This document shows, in pieces, positions 33,090 through 40,953 of a DNA stretch of 64,000 nucleotides. A program made the position numbers and the translations under genes. The DNA lies in NCBI GenBank assembly GCA_050248735.1, contig JBFWRU010000005.1:1-64000 (forward strand), given 5' to 3'. Origin of the DNA: JACKFE01 sp050248735 (GTDB lineage: Bacteria; Nitrospirota; Nitrospiria; Nitrospirales; UBA8639). The number at the start of each line of letters is the position of its first letter. The stretch's first letter is position 1. The notes under the pieces are model-generated. The model had not been told where the DNA came from, did not search any database, and worked only from the letters and a program-made list of their open reading frames with translations.

Positions 33090-33518
33090 CTAGGACAGCG
33101 TGACCATATGATAAAACAACCGGCAACGACTGACGTAACTAGCCAAATGGTGCTCGGTAAACCAGGAAATCGTCCAGGACTCCGATGACAACAGATGTGC
33201 GTATCCAACCGGCAGCACATACGCCTGAGCTTTCACCGTGTCTCCCTCTGCTCAATAAACTTCCACCTCCTGCCTTTCGTAAACGGGATCTTCAAATCGA
33301 TCCAACAGACCCCAAGCCATCGCATCGACATCAACATACACCCGGCCTGAGGTTTCCCCTCCTTCCTGGGAGATCATGCCGGGGTAAGCCCGTTTATTCA
33401 ATCGATATTGCGAATACCCGCGAACCTGTGCTCCAAACGATTTTGGAACCGATCCTGACACAGCCTGCATGACATCAGGAATTTGAAGGGTGCCATAGGG
33501 ACAAAGCAGATCCGTCAT
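33090..33518 (-). pseudogene. Gamma-glutamylcyclotransferase-like (AIG2) gene with in-frame TGA
   Basis: The first 88 codons read MTDLLCPYGTLQIPDVM, then KRAYPGMISQEGGETSGRVY, then DRFEDPVYERQEVEVY. This is the GGCT/AIG2-like fold with its YGTL substrate loop and YER motif. A TGA follows at 33252-33254. The same frame continues for 53 codons with the expected family ending (AEGDTVKAQAYVLPVGYAHL and a helical tail) to a TAG at 33090-33092. Joined, the length (about 142) is normal for the family. The catalytic Glu lies before the stop (DRFED region). A nonsense mutation or a base-call error is most likely. Confidence 0.7.
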
Positions 33519-33546
33519 CTTAGACCGATGGGGTAAAATTACGTGT

Positions 33547-34860
33547 TTAGCTCGATTTTTTTTGGCTTCGGCGTATGACCTCATGTTGTCGCCCAACCCA
33601 CACCCCTACAGCCAGCCATCCCAAGGCGATGGGCATCGCCGCAAAAGCCATCTGGGAAAGACCGGCTCCCCAAGATTGGAGCAGTGAGACAACCCACGTT
33701 CCGGTGACATCGCCGCCACGATGAACAACCGTATCAATCACATTCTTGGCCTGGTATTTTTCCTCACGCGGCACCACGGTAAACAAGGTTTCACGTGTGG
33801 GCTTGGTGATCGAAAATTCTCCAGCCCTGCGCAGAACACCAAACCCGATGAGAACCGGCAGAACAGTCATCGTCCCGAAAATCCCAAACCCAACCAATGA
33901 TATAATCGGCATCAACGCCAGCATGAGGACCACGCCCAAACGTGTCAACAACACCCCGGTAGCAAATAATTGTAACACCAAGGCCAGGAGATTAATTCCA
34001 AGATCCACCGATGCAAACAATTGGGTACGTTCCTCGGAGGTAAACACCACCTGAGGCACCAGGATCGTCTGTTGTGAATAGAGGAATGTCGAGAGAATCG
34101 AATAGCCGACGAGATACAGGCTAATGCCTATCAGATATGGTGATCGGGCAATGCGGACAATCCCTACCAGCAAACTCGGTGGTGACGACTCGGAATCTTT
34201 CGAAGACGACAAATGTTGTGCTCCGAGATCTATTTGATGGTGTTGGCGGTACCATCGAAGAAGTCCAAAAATACACCCAACAGCCCCGCACAATAACAGG
34301 GCGGAGATCAGCAGCAATCCGGCAATTCCAAGGCCCTTGACCGTCACGGCCGTCAACATGGGACCGAGAATAGCCCCCAGACTCCCGCCGGCAGAGATAC
34401 ATCCAAATAATCGGCGGGCGGACTCAGTCGAAAACACATCCGCCATAAAACTCCAAAACACGGACACCACAAACAGATTAAAGACACTCAACCAGACAAA
34501 AAACACCGGAGCTACGGTTGCCAGCCCTTGCCCACTGGACAGCACCACAAAGAAGCCAAGTATATTAAGGATAAAAAACCCATAGACCATTGGCAGAAGG
34601 CGTCGGATGGGAAAATGCCCGGCCACATACCCAAACAGGGGAATGACCACCAACATGGCCACAAAGACGGCCGAGAACAACCAGGGCAGCTTGTGAACAC
34701 CTGACAAGACGCCCATTTCATCCCGAACCGGACGCAGAATGTAGTACGCGGCTAACAGACAAAAGAAATAGACAAATGACCATACCAGCGCAGGCATTTC
34801 ATCCCGTTCAACAGGCACTACTGAACTAACCAATCGATAGAGGGATAGGGATTCTGCCAT
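33547..34860 (-). CDS. MFS / NTP-NTP-exchanger-like membrane transporter
   Basis: Encodes about 437 residues with about 12 membrane segments. The N-terminal motif FCLLAAYYILRPVRDEMGVL is what I know from bacterial proteins annotated as MFS or NTP/NTP exchange transporters, related to plastid and rickettsial ATP/ADP translocases. TRETLFTVVPREEKYQAKN in the second half is another conserved stretch of that group. In free-living bacteria the substrate is unknown, and nucleotide exchange should not be assumed. ATG 34860 (MAESLSLYR) was chosen over an in-frame ATG eight codons upstream. Confidence 0.75.
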   Translation of the reverse strand: MAESLSLYRLVSSVVPVERDEMPALVWSFVYFFCLLAAYYILRPVRDEMGVLSGVHKLPWLFSAVFVAMLVVIPLFGYVAGHFPIRRLLPMVYGFFILNILGFFVVLSSGQGLATVAPVFFVWLSVFNLFVVSVFWSFMADVFSTESARRLFGCISAGGSLGAILGPMLTAVTVKGLGIAGLLLISALLLCGAVGCIFGLLRWYRQHHQIDLGAQHLSSSKDSESSPPSLLVGIVRIARSPYLIGISLYLVGYSILSTFLYSQQTILVPQVVFTSEERTQLFASVDLGINLLALVLQLFATGVLLTRLGVVLMLALMPIISLVGFGIFGTMTVLPVLIGFGVLRRAGEFSITKPTRETLFTVVPREEKYQAKNVIDTVVHRGGDVTGTWVVSLLQSWGAGLSQMAFAAMPIALGWLAVGVWVGRQHEVIRRSQKKSS

Positions 34861-34900
34861 GTCGCCAGAAACGGTTTGACGCACTATATCCGATGACCAT

Positions 34901-34929
34901 CCATGAATACATCCATGAATACATCCATG
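34901..34929. repeat. 12-bp tandem repeat
   Basis: CCATGAATACAT is repeated twice in tandem, plus a partial third copy, in the region upstream of the MFS gene start. It creates overlapping ATGs in two frames, but no coding role is apparent. Confidence 0.6.
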
Positions 34930-35107
34930 GCACGCACCCTGTTTTCACAATCCGCCGGACGAGTGAAAAGGCTCCGGACCTTCAATCCGAGCCTTGGAAG
35001 CAGATACAGGCGAATAAAGGGCATTCCCTTCCCGCAGACAGGGAATCACAGTCCGGCGATCACTTCGCGAGGGAAGATAACGATCCGGTTCTACGCTAAG
35101 GTTGGAT

Positions 35108-35710
35108 TCAACTAAACTGTGAAGGAAGCAAAGGGGTTACTTCAGGATGGTCAATAATAGCTTGTAAATGTCTGAGAAGTGCCTCATGATCTTCAGATCG
35201 ATCAATACGTTGTTGGAGAACACGGGCAACGCTACTCAACGTGGCTTGCAAGGATGAACCTTTTGGAGGCCTTGATGAAAATCCCAAGTGCCCAAGGGAG
35301 CCGAATGATGGGTGAGGCTTCATGTCCCGATGATAATTCCCATGATCAGTCAACTTGGCCGGTTCATGGAGAGGCCGTGTTTGTAGCTCTCTAATCATCT
35401 CCTCAAGATCACCGATAATGGTATCAAGATGCCACTGCCGGCAATTTTCAGAAAAGGCTTGCACATAAATATCCTGTAACCCTCGGGAGTCCACATGAAT
35501 TTGGAATCGGCCTTTGGTAAAAGCCGTCACATACTCATGTAAATAATTCAACTGTGTCAGGAGTTTATCACGTAAACTTTCCAGACCCGACGCGTCGACA
35601 AAATCGGTCCCGCTATACGCATGCGGGACATCTCGTTGACACATTTCCCTATACAACCACACACCTTGCCGAAACCGTTCAAGGCGATCAATCAACATGC
35701 TGACAGTCAT
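35108..35710 (-). CDS. Hypothetical cytoplasmic protein
   Basis: Encodes 200 residues. It is mainly helical and charged, with no signal peptide or membrane segment. Recognisable stretches are MLIDRLERFRQGVWLYREMC near the start and IIGDLEEMIRELQTRPL in the middle. The C-terminus is amphipathic (ARVLQQRIDRSEDHEALLRH). A low-complexity linker (HPSFGSLGHLGFSSRPPKG) separates two helical halves. AAGGAG lies 12 bp upstream of the ATG. Family not recognised. Confidence 0.6.
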   Translation of the reverse strand: MTVSMLIDRLERFRQGVWLYREMCQRDVPHAYSGTDFVDASGLESLRDKLLTQLNYLHEYVTAFTKGRFQIHVDSRGLQDIYVQAFSENCRQWHLDTIIGDLEEMIRELQTRPLHEPAKLTDHGNYHRDMKPHPSFGSLGHLGFSSRPPKGSSLQATLSSVARVLQQRIDRSEDHEALLRHLQAIIDHPEVTPLLPSQFS

Positions 35711-36091
35711 TCTGTATCACTCCTTAAAAAATAAAACTACACTTCGGGCAAAACGTTTCCCTGCCGGGCAAACAACATCCTGCCTGTCATTTGGGAAAAC
35801 GGTCTTTTTGGTGAAAACCCGTACCGGCTGGAACAACCTGAGCAGATCACCGAAGACTGGCTATTTCACTGCAGCCATTTATGTTTTTATCATAGGAAGA
35901 AAATCTTCTCAAGCCCGAAAAGGCTACGATTTCAGCTTCCGCGAAATGTGGCAGATTCCCACAGTTTTCCTGCGAAATACCAAGGGAGTGGATGGCCGTT
36001 TTATGAAAACCCAGGCTGGCCGTTGGATGAAAAATGGAATTCATGGAGTTTTCTCAAATTTCATCGGCCTCTCATCGGTCAGGAGTAGGAC
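35711..36091. other. Intergenic stretch, no supported gene
   Basis: About 380 bp between divergent genes. A plus-strand open frame covers much of it, but it begins inside the neighbouring gene, has no ribosome-binding site and has no coding character. The promoters of both flanking genes must lie here; none was recognised with confidence. Confidence 0.5.
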
Positions 36092-36526
36092 ATGAAACAA
36101 GGATTACCCCTAACAGGCCATGAATGGGGGCATTATGAACGAGTGATTGTCTTCGATGGGGTATGCAATTTTTGTAATGCGTTTGTGAGTTTTGTCATCA
36201 AACGGGATAAAACCGAATTATTTAAATTCGGCACGCTTCAATCCCAACCAGCCCATCTCATCCTCAACCAGGTTGGGCTCTCCACAGAAAATTATGAAAC
36301 CTTTTTGCTGTTGGAAAATGGAAAAATCTTTACCAAATCCACTGCAGCACTTAAGATTTTTCGAGTCCTGCCTGGACGTTGGTCCTGGTCCTATGCCTTC
36401 ATCATGATTCCGCGGCCCATTCGAGATTTTCTCTATGGCATCATCGCCCGGCATCGATATCGGTGGATGGGCAAATCGGATACTTGCCGGGTACCTTCCC
36501 CCCAAGAGCGTGCGAGATTTATTTAA
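36092..36526 (+). CDS. DCC-family thiol-disulfide oxidoreductase-like protein (DUF393)
   Basis: Encodes 144 residues. The N-terminal FDGVCNFCN (D22, C25, C28) gives the DCC family its name and forms a thioredoxin-type CxxC redox centre. The rest fits the family: FGTLQSQPAHLIL, then TKSTAALKIFRVLPG and a C-terminal RPIRDFLYGIIARHRYRW. Length is typical. Such proteins are small redox proteins of uncertain substrate, with no signal peptide here. Its 3' end overlaps the convergent metallophosphoesterase gene by 8 bp. Confidence 0.85.
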   Translation: MKQGLPLTGHEWGHYERVIVFDGVCNFCNAFVSFVIKRDKTELFKFGTLQSQPAHLILNQVGLSTENYETFLLLENGKIFTKSTAALKIFRVLPGRWSWSYAFIMIPRPIRDFLYGIIARHRYRWMGKSDTCRVPSPQERARFI

Positions 36527-37406
36527 CATCTTTCGACTGACTGTTGGCCATATCCGTTCCTATCGCTCCCCTCTCCTGGAATTTAACGGGGGAGGAAGAA
36601 TCAAAGAGTTCTTCAAGAGCAAAAGTATTCTGAACATGTGGTGCACCATACTCGGCTGAACCCGTAAGCACGGTGAGGTTCGGACGCATCTTGACCATAC
36701 CGGCATGATGCGTATGTCCACAGAGGACGGTGATCTCGCACTGCGGATAATCGTGAGCGGCTTCTAGCAGCACATCCCCTACCGCTTTACAGGTGAAGTA
36801 TGGCAACCAGTCGTCATTGCCCAACTTCCCCTCATACCAACAGGCTTCTTTAAACGGCGGAACATGAGTCAGACACACGACCTGCCGGCATGCGGTCAAC
36901 GCACGACGTAATTTCTCTTGCAAATTTCCGGCCGCCTCATTTCCCAACGCATGAAGCTTATCCCATACTTCCTCTCGGTTTAAACCTTGAAAATCCGCAA
37001 TCAATTCCTGATCACTCAGTTTGACCGGCGACAGCCGGTAGTTCCCATACCGTCCGTCACCCCATCCATCATGACCGATTAACACCGTAGTCGACGTCAG
37101 CTCCACCAATCCCGTCGTCGAAAGATAGGTCAGTCCCTGCTGAACCCGACTCCAACGCGTCAATTCAGTGCGAACGCGGGAAATCGATCCGTAATAAAAG
37201 TCATGATTACCCAGAACAAAATACAGCGGTACCTTAATAGCCCTGTACATTTCACCCAGAAGTGGTCGCAGAGATGGGCCTTCGGCGATATCTCCCGTCA
37301 CGAACACGGCGTCAGGTTGAACGTCGACAATCGACTGAAAAAATAAGGCCCGTTCCTGAGAGCACAGAAAGTTCAGATGAATATCAGTTGCCCACACTAC
37401 ACGCAT
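36519..37406 (-). CDS. Calcineurin-like metallophosphoesterase
   Basis: Encodes about 295 residues with all the di-metal motifs of the family in order: WATDIHL (D-x-H) near residue 7, VFVTGDIAEG (GD), VLGNHDFY (GNHD/E), CLTHVPPF (H) and LCGHTHHAG (GH-x-H). The protein should hydrolyse a phosphate ester or nucleotide in the cytosol; the substrate is unknown. The first conserved motif starts five residues after the chosen Met (MRVVWATDIH). An upstream in-frame Met at 37463 has no ribosome-binding site. It is divergent from msrA. Confidence 0.85.
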   Translation of the reverse strand: MRVVWATDIHLNFLCSQERALFFQSIVDVQPDAVFVTGDIAEGPSLRPLLGEMYRAIKVPLYFVLGNHDFYYGSISRVRTELTRWSRVQQGLTYLSTTGLVELTSTTVLIGHDGWGDGRYGNYRLSPVKLSDQELIADFQGLNREEVWDKLHALGNEAAGNLQEKLRRALTACRQVVCLTHVPPFKEACWYEGKLGNDDWLPYFTCKAVGDVLLEAAHDYPQCEITVLCGHTHHAGMVKMRPNLTVLTGSAEYGAPHVQNTFALEELFDSSSPVKFQERGAIGTDMANSQSKDVK

Positions 37407-37557
37407 ACACAATCTTTCAGCATTCACTTTGTCCCATTCCGCACGTCTATTCGGTGAGTCCATACGGGGCGAATAGTTTTCGGGTAGCCGAACCCTTGCT
37501 TCATGGGCTATGCTTTCGCCTCAATGTGTGGACAAAATTGAACTGAAGGAGTTGACC

Positions 37558-38115
37558 ATGACGGATATCCCTACAGCAACCTCCAAAGATGTGGCGACCC
37601 TGGCTGGAGGCTGCTTCTGGTGTCTGGAAGCCGTGTTCGATCAAGTCAAAGGCGTGGAATCAGTGGAGTCGGGTTATATGGGCGGAGGCCAACCGAACCC
37701 CACCTATGAGGCCGTCTGCAGCGGCACCACGGGGCATGCGGAGGTAGTCCAGGTCCATTTTGATCCCGCCATCATTACCTACCGAGAACTATTGGAAATC
37801 TTTTTCGGCATTCACGATCCAACCACCCTCAACCGGCAAGGGAACGATACCGGCACCCAATACCGCTCGGCCATTTTCTATCATTCGCCCGAACAAAAAA
37901 CGATCGCCGAAAACACCATCGCCGCGTTGAGCAAAGAACAAATCTTTCATCAACCGATCGTCACACAGGTCACTGAGGCGACAGACTTTTTTGTGGCTGA
38001 GCCCTATCATCAGGAATATTTTGCGAGAAATCCCTCGCAACCCTACTGTGCCTATCTGATCGGCCCGAAAGTCGCCAAATTCCGACAAGGGTTCGTCAGT
38101 AAGCTGAAAGCCTAA
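37558..38115 (+). CDS. msrA: Peptide-methionine (S)-S-oxide reductase
   Basis: Encodes about 185 residues. MsrA reduces the S epimer of methionine sulfoxide in proteins and so repairs oxidative damage. The active-site motif GGCFWCLE has the catalytic Cys19. GYMGGG, PTYEAVCSGTTGHAEVVQV, DPTTLNRQGNDTGTQYRS and AEPYHQEYF are all family blocks. The recycling cysteine is probably in the C-terminal PYCAYLIGPK. AAGGAG lies 9 bp before the chosen ATG; a longer frame with an upstream TTG is not needed. No MsrB gene is adjacent. Confidence 0.95.
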   Translation: MTDIPTATSKDVATLAGGCFWCLEAVFDQVKGVESVESGYMGGGQPNPTYEAVCSGTTGHAEVVQVHFDPAIITYRELLEIFFGIHDPTTLNRQGNDTGTQYRSAIFYHSPEQKTIAENTIAALSKEQIFHQPIVTQVTEATDFFVAEPYHQEYFARNPSQPYCAYLIGPKVAKFRQGFVSKLKA

Positions 38116-38178
38116 CCAGTCCAGGTGAATGCCGATGGCCGGACGCGAAATCCATGAACTGGCAACACATTCACAGCG

Positions 38179-38613
38179 CTACGATCCTCCAAAGAACCGG
38201 GCAAGGGTATTCCCCACTCCACCCCATAGGTCCGCTTTCAGAGTGGCTTGATGAGGATGGAGAATGACGGGAGCACGAGGAAGACAATAGGGTACCTGTT
38301 CCTGGCGGGTCCCAATAACTTCGGCAATAACTGATCCGTCAGGAGGAACCCCTGTTTGTTGCACGACCAATTGCGTGCGTGATTCCAAAATGCAAAAACC
38401 CTGGTACCCTCGCACACGCATGGATTCCGGATTCACAAACTGGACTCGATGGCGTTCGGTGGCAAAGACCACATCCCCGATTTTGGCAGGACCTTCCGGA
38501 CCGCCGGAATATAACAGCATTGGGACCAACAGAACGGCCAGGACGACCAGGCCAATAGAGATCAGTGGAGATCGGGATTCGGAATTCTCGTCCTGAGGCA
38601 AAGGATCCGGCAT
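38179..38613 (-). CDS. Hypothetical single-pass membrane protein
   Basis: Encodes about 144 residues. A short charged N-terminus (PDPLPQDENSESRS) is followed by one membrane helix (LISIGLVVLAVLLVPMLLY). The outside domain of about 100 residues is beta-rich (RVQFVNPESMRVRGYQGFCI and RTQLVVQQTGVPPDGSV). Two Cys may form a disulfide. The start codon at 38611-38613 directly abuts the GTG start of the divergent gene. An alternative ATG 30 bp upstream would overlap it. Family unknown. Confidence 0.6.
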   Translation of the reverse strand: MPDPLPQDENSESRSPLISIGLVVLAVLLVPMLLYSGGPEGPAKIGDVVFATERHRVQFVNPESMRVRGYQGFCILESRTQLVVQQTGVPPDGSVIAEVIGTRQEQVPYCLPRAPVILHPHQATLKADLWGGVGNTLARFFGGS

Positions 38614-38946
38614 GTGGACCACACTCCCGCGTTGACCTTTCACGACCTTTGGAATCGATGGCCCTGGCGCCCGATTAGAAACTGCCCGGGACGTTTTGTG
38701 CTCCCGCTTCGAGAAAACCGGGTGTCATTTGAACAGCTCCTGGGACGACCCTGCTCTCCCGCATGCCATCAATCCCCAGTCGCTCCGGATCATATCCTCG
38801 TGTTGCCGTTGGCGGACGGCGGCCTGATCACCTATCGCAAACCAGACGGAAGCCTTCTACATACCTTGAATACACCGGAGGGATTTATCCGGAAACTCAC
38901 ACAACTGGGAATCACAGACGAGAAAGCTTCTTCCACTCGTCAATAG
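38614..38946 (+). CDS. Small hypothetical protein
   Basis: Encodes 110 residues from a GTG start with AAAGGA upstream. It has no signal peptide. A core IRNCPGRFVLP, then HILVLPLADGGLITYRKPDG and LLHTLNTPEGFIRKLTQLGI looks like a compact beta-hairpin plus helix. I recall similar short proteins from Nitrospira-type genomes without known function. It overlaps the convergent CDP-archaeol synthase-like gene by 7 bp. Confidence 0.65.
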   Translation: MDHTPALTFHDLWNRWPWRPIRNCPGRFVLPLRENRVSFEQLLGRPCSPACHQSPVAPDHILVLPLADGGLITYRKPDGSLLHTLNTPEGFIRKLTQLGITDEKASSTRQ

Positions 38947-39419
38947 GGATGCTTCCGTATGTGAAGTTTATACAGCAAACCTGAAAGCAACAATTCCAAT
39001 ACCAGGAAGCCGCCGACCGTCAGACCGATCCCCGGCCAACTTAACCCATAAGCGGATTTCACACCTATAAGCGGAATCACACTTTCGGGAATTTGATCGA
39101 GCCCGAATGCCATCGCTTCCGATTGGAGCCCGAGTCGTCGCTTCACAAAACTCGAAGCCACATCCCCACACATCGCCAGAGCGCCCACCGAGACTCCGAT
39201 TTCAAATGGCAAGCCCACCACTTCTCCAACCAGGCCGGCAGTCACCACACCAAAGACCACGCCACGGAAAGTTTTAGAAGATCCCAGCAGAGGGCGGCCA
39301 TCGATAAAGCTGATCCCCAGATCCAGAGGCGTTTTCCAGAAATCCTTTAGAAGCAACCGTCCAAGAATGGGAGCGCCATTGGCCGCAATCACCACAATAA
39401 GCAACTGAAGATATATCAT
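38940..39419 (-). CDS. CDP-archaeol synthase-like integral membrane protein
   Basis: Encodes about 159 residues with four or five membrane segments. The core motif DGRPLLGSSKTFRGVVFG, then SFVKRRLGLQSEAMAFGLDQ and IPESVIPL matches the CarS/DUF46 family related to CDP-alcohol synthases. In archaea CarS transfers CMP from CTP to an ether lipid; bacterial members have unproven substrates. The chosen start is MIYLQLL; an ATG nine codons upstream is also in frame. Confidence 0.75.
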   Translation of the reverse strand: MIYLQLLIVVIAANGAPILGRLLLKDFWKTPLDLGISFIDGRPLLGSSKTFRGVVFGVVTAGLVGEVVGLPFEIGVSVGALAMCGDVASSFVKRRLGLQSEAMAFGLDQIPESVIPLIGVKSAYGLSWPGIGLTVGGFLVLELLLSGLLYKLHIRKHPY

Positions 39420-39514
39420 AGGATCAAGAGGTGAAACCCACCTCATGCCACGGAGACATTCGGGGAATCAACTCAACCCGGATCGAACGTTTTCTAGATG
39501 GCCAGGATTACCGA

Positions 39515-40336
39515 TCAGGTGTCATGGGAACGGAGATCGTCAAACCTGAACAACCGATGGTCCAATAAATGGCTGGGCACCACATTGGAGAGGGATCCGA
39601 ACAAACTATCATTTGATCCGGGATACCGTTCTTCCCATTGACGGAGCAACCCCTTCACCTCTTTGCGCTTCAGATTTTCTTGAGACCCGCACAGGTCACA
39701 CGGAATAATGGGAAATTGCTTTAACTCCGAATACTGCATTAGCTCGGCTTCCCGGACATAGGCCAGCGGCCGGATGACCACATGACGCCCATCATCCGAT
39801 CGTAATTTGGGTGGCATCGTTTTGAGCGTTCCAGAGAAAAACAGATTCAGGACAAACGTTTCGATCATGTCGTCCCGATGATGGCCCAAGGCAATTTTGT
39901 TGGCACCCAGCTTATCGGCCAACCCATACAAAATACCGCGACGAAGGCGCGAACAGAGGGAACAGGTCGTCTCACCTTCGGGTATAACCCGTTTCACAAC
40001 CGAATAGGTATCCTGCTCTTCAATATGGAAAGGCACTCCCAACCCAGTCAAATAGGTCGGCAACACTTCAGCCGGAAACCCCGGCTGCTTTTGATCCAGG
40101 TTAACGGCAATCAACTTGTAAGACACCGGAGCCCGGGATTGCATAGAAAGGAGAATATCCAGCATCCCATAGCTATCCTTGCCCCCGGACAGGCACACCA
40201 TGACCGTATCCCCGTCCTCAATCATGGTGAAATCGGCAACAGCCTGCCCCACCAAGCGGCATAATCGGGTGTGAAGTTTCTGGGCCGAACCCGTCAGATG
40301 AGTTTTCGGAGCTAGCCTGGCAATCTGATGAATCAT
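39515..40336 (-). CDS. ttcA: tRNA 2-thiocytidine(32) synthetase
   Basis: Encodes 273 residues. TtcA thiolates cytidine 32 in a subset of tRNAs using ATP and an iron-sulfur cluster. The PP-loop SGGKDS is at residues 50-55. The two pairs of cysteines expected for cluster binding are TTCSLCSRLRRG and PCDLCGSQENLKR. LGHHRDDMIETFVLNLFF and MPPKLRSDDGRHVVIRPLAY are family blocks. Length and order are normal. It is preceded by a broken gene on the same strand. Confidence 0.93.
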   Translation of the reverse strand: MIHQIARLAPKTHLTGSAQKLHTRLCRLVGQAVADFTMIEDGDTVMVCLSGGKDSYGMLDILLSMQSRAPVSYKLIAVNLDQKQPGFPAEVLPTYLTGLGVPFHIEEQDTYSVVKRVIPEGETTCSLCSRLRRGILYGLADKLGANKIALGHHRDDMIETFVLNLFFSGTLKTMPPKLRSDDGRHVVIRPLAYVREAELMQYSELKQFPIIPCDLCGSQENLKRKEVKGLLRQWEERYPGSNDSLFGSLSNVVPSHLLDHRLFRFDDLRSHDT

Positions 40337-40385
40337 ATGGTCACATCCTTACCGTACTCTCTGACATCGAAGACAGATATCTGCC

Positions 40386-40895
40386 TCATTGTTCGCGAAA
40401 GGAAAAATCAACACTTGGGTTATTCGTGAAGGACACTTCAATTTCCCGAGTTGCTGCCCCCAGCATTTCATACCACCCGCAGATGCCGTGCCTTCCAGGA
40501 GAAAGAGGAGGCAATCGATAACTTCCCGTTTCGTCGGTGACCACATAAGAGGAGTGATCAAACACCACGGGGGCGCCACTCATTAATTTATGTTCTCAGG
40601 TGCCTTCGCACTTTCTTGATACTCTTGGAAATAGGATTGGCCCACGGCAACACGGTCGACACTCACCACCACATCGGCCAGCCCGGCATCTTGGTATCCC
40701 GAATGATTCGGGGAATACGCACGATGGTTCCACACACAGGGTCATCAGTCGTCACCGGCACCAGGTAAGGTTCGGGTTGAGTCCACCCCAAAAACATCTT
40801 CCCCGACAATCTCACACCTTCCTGATCCGCCCGAACACGCCATGAAACTGAACCAGACAATCCATCATCACAATGAGCAGGGACGCGATCTTCAT
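40386..40895 (-). pseudogene. Broken carboxypeptidase-regulatory-like domain protein gene
   Basis: Pieces in different minus-strand frames line up with one secreted protein. They are: a signal-peptide-like start at 40895 (MKIASLLIVM); an N-terminal block ending in VTTDDPVCGT; a middle block (VSVDRVAVGQSYFQEYQESA); and a C-terminal beta-sandwich block (FDHSSYVVTDETGSYRLPPL, then PGRHGICGWYEMLGAATREI). At least two frameshifts or stops separate the blocks. Intact relatives carry a CarboxypepD-type regulatory domain in secreted proteins. The remains lie between ttcA and the hybrid kinase gene. Confidence 0.55.
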
Positions 40896-40953
40896 GAAGA
40901 TAGCCTAATGAGTCCCCCAGGAATGGTCAAGCAAGGGACATTGAGGAACCCCG

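Noticed and set aside
33252..33254. TGA as selenocysteine codon in the AIG2-like gene
   Set aside because: The position is not a known redox site of the fold, and no SECIS-like hairpin is evident right after it.
34893..35115. Two overlapping plus-strand open frames
   Set aside because: Both start from ATGs created by the 12-bp tandem repeat and have no coding character further on.
35697..36095. 132-codon plus-strand frame
   Set aside because: It begins inside the start region of the minus-strand gene, lacks a ribosome-binding site and contains no conserved-looking block.
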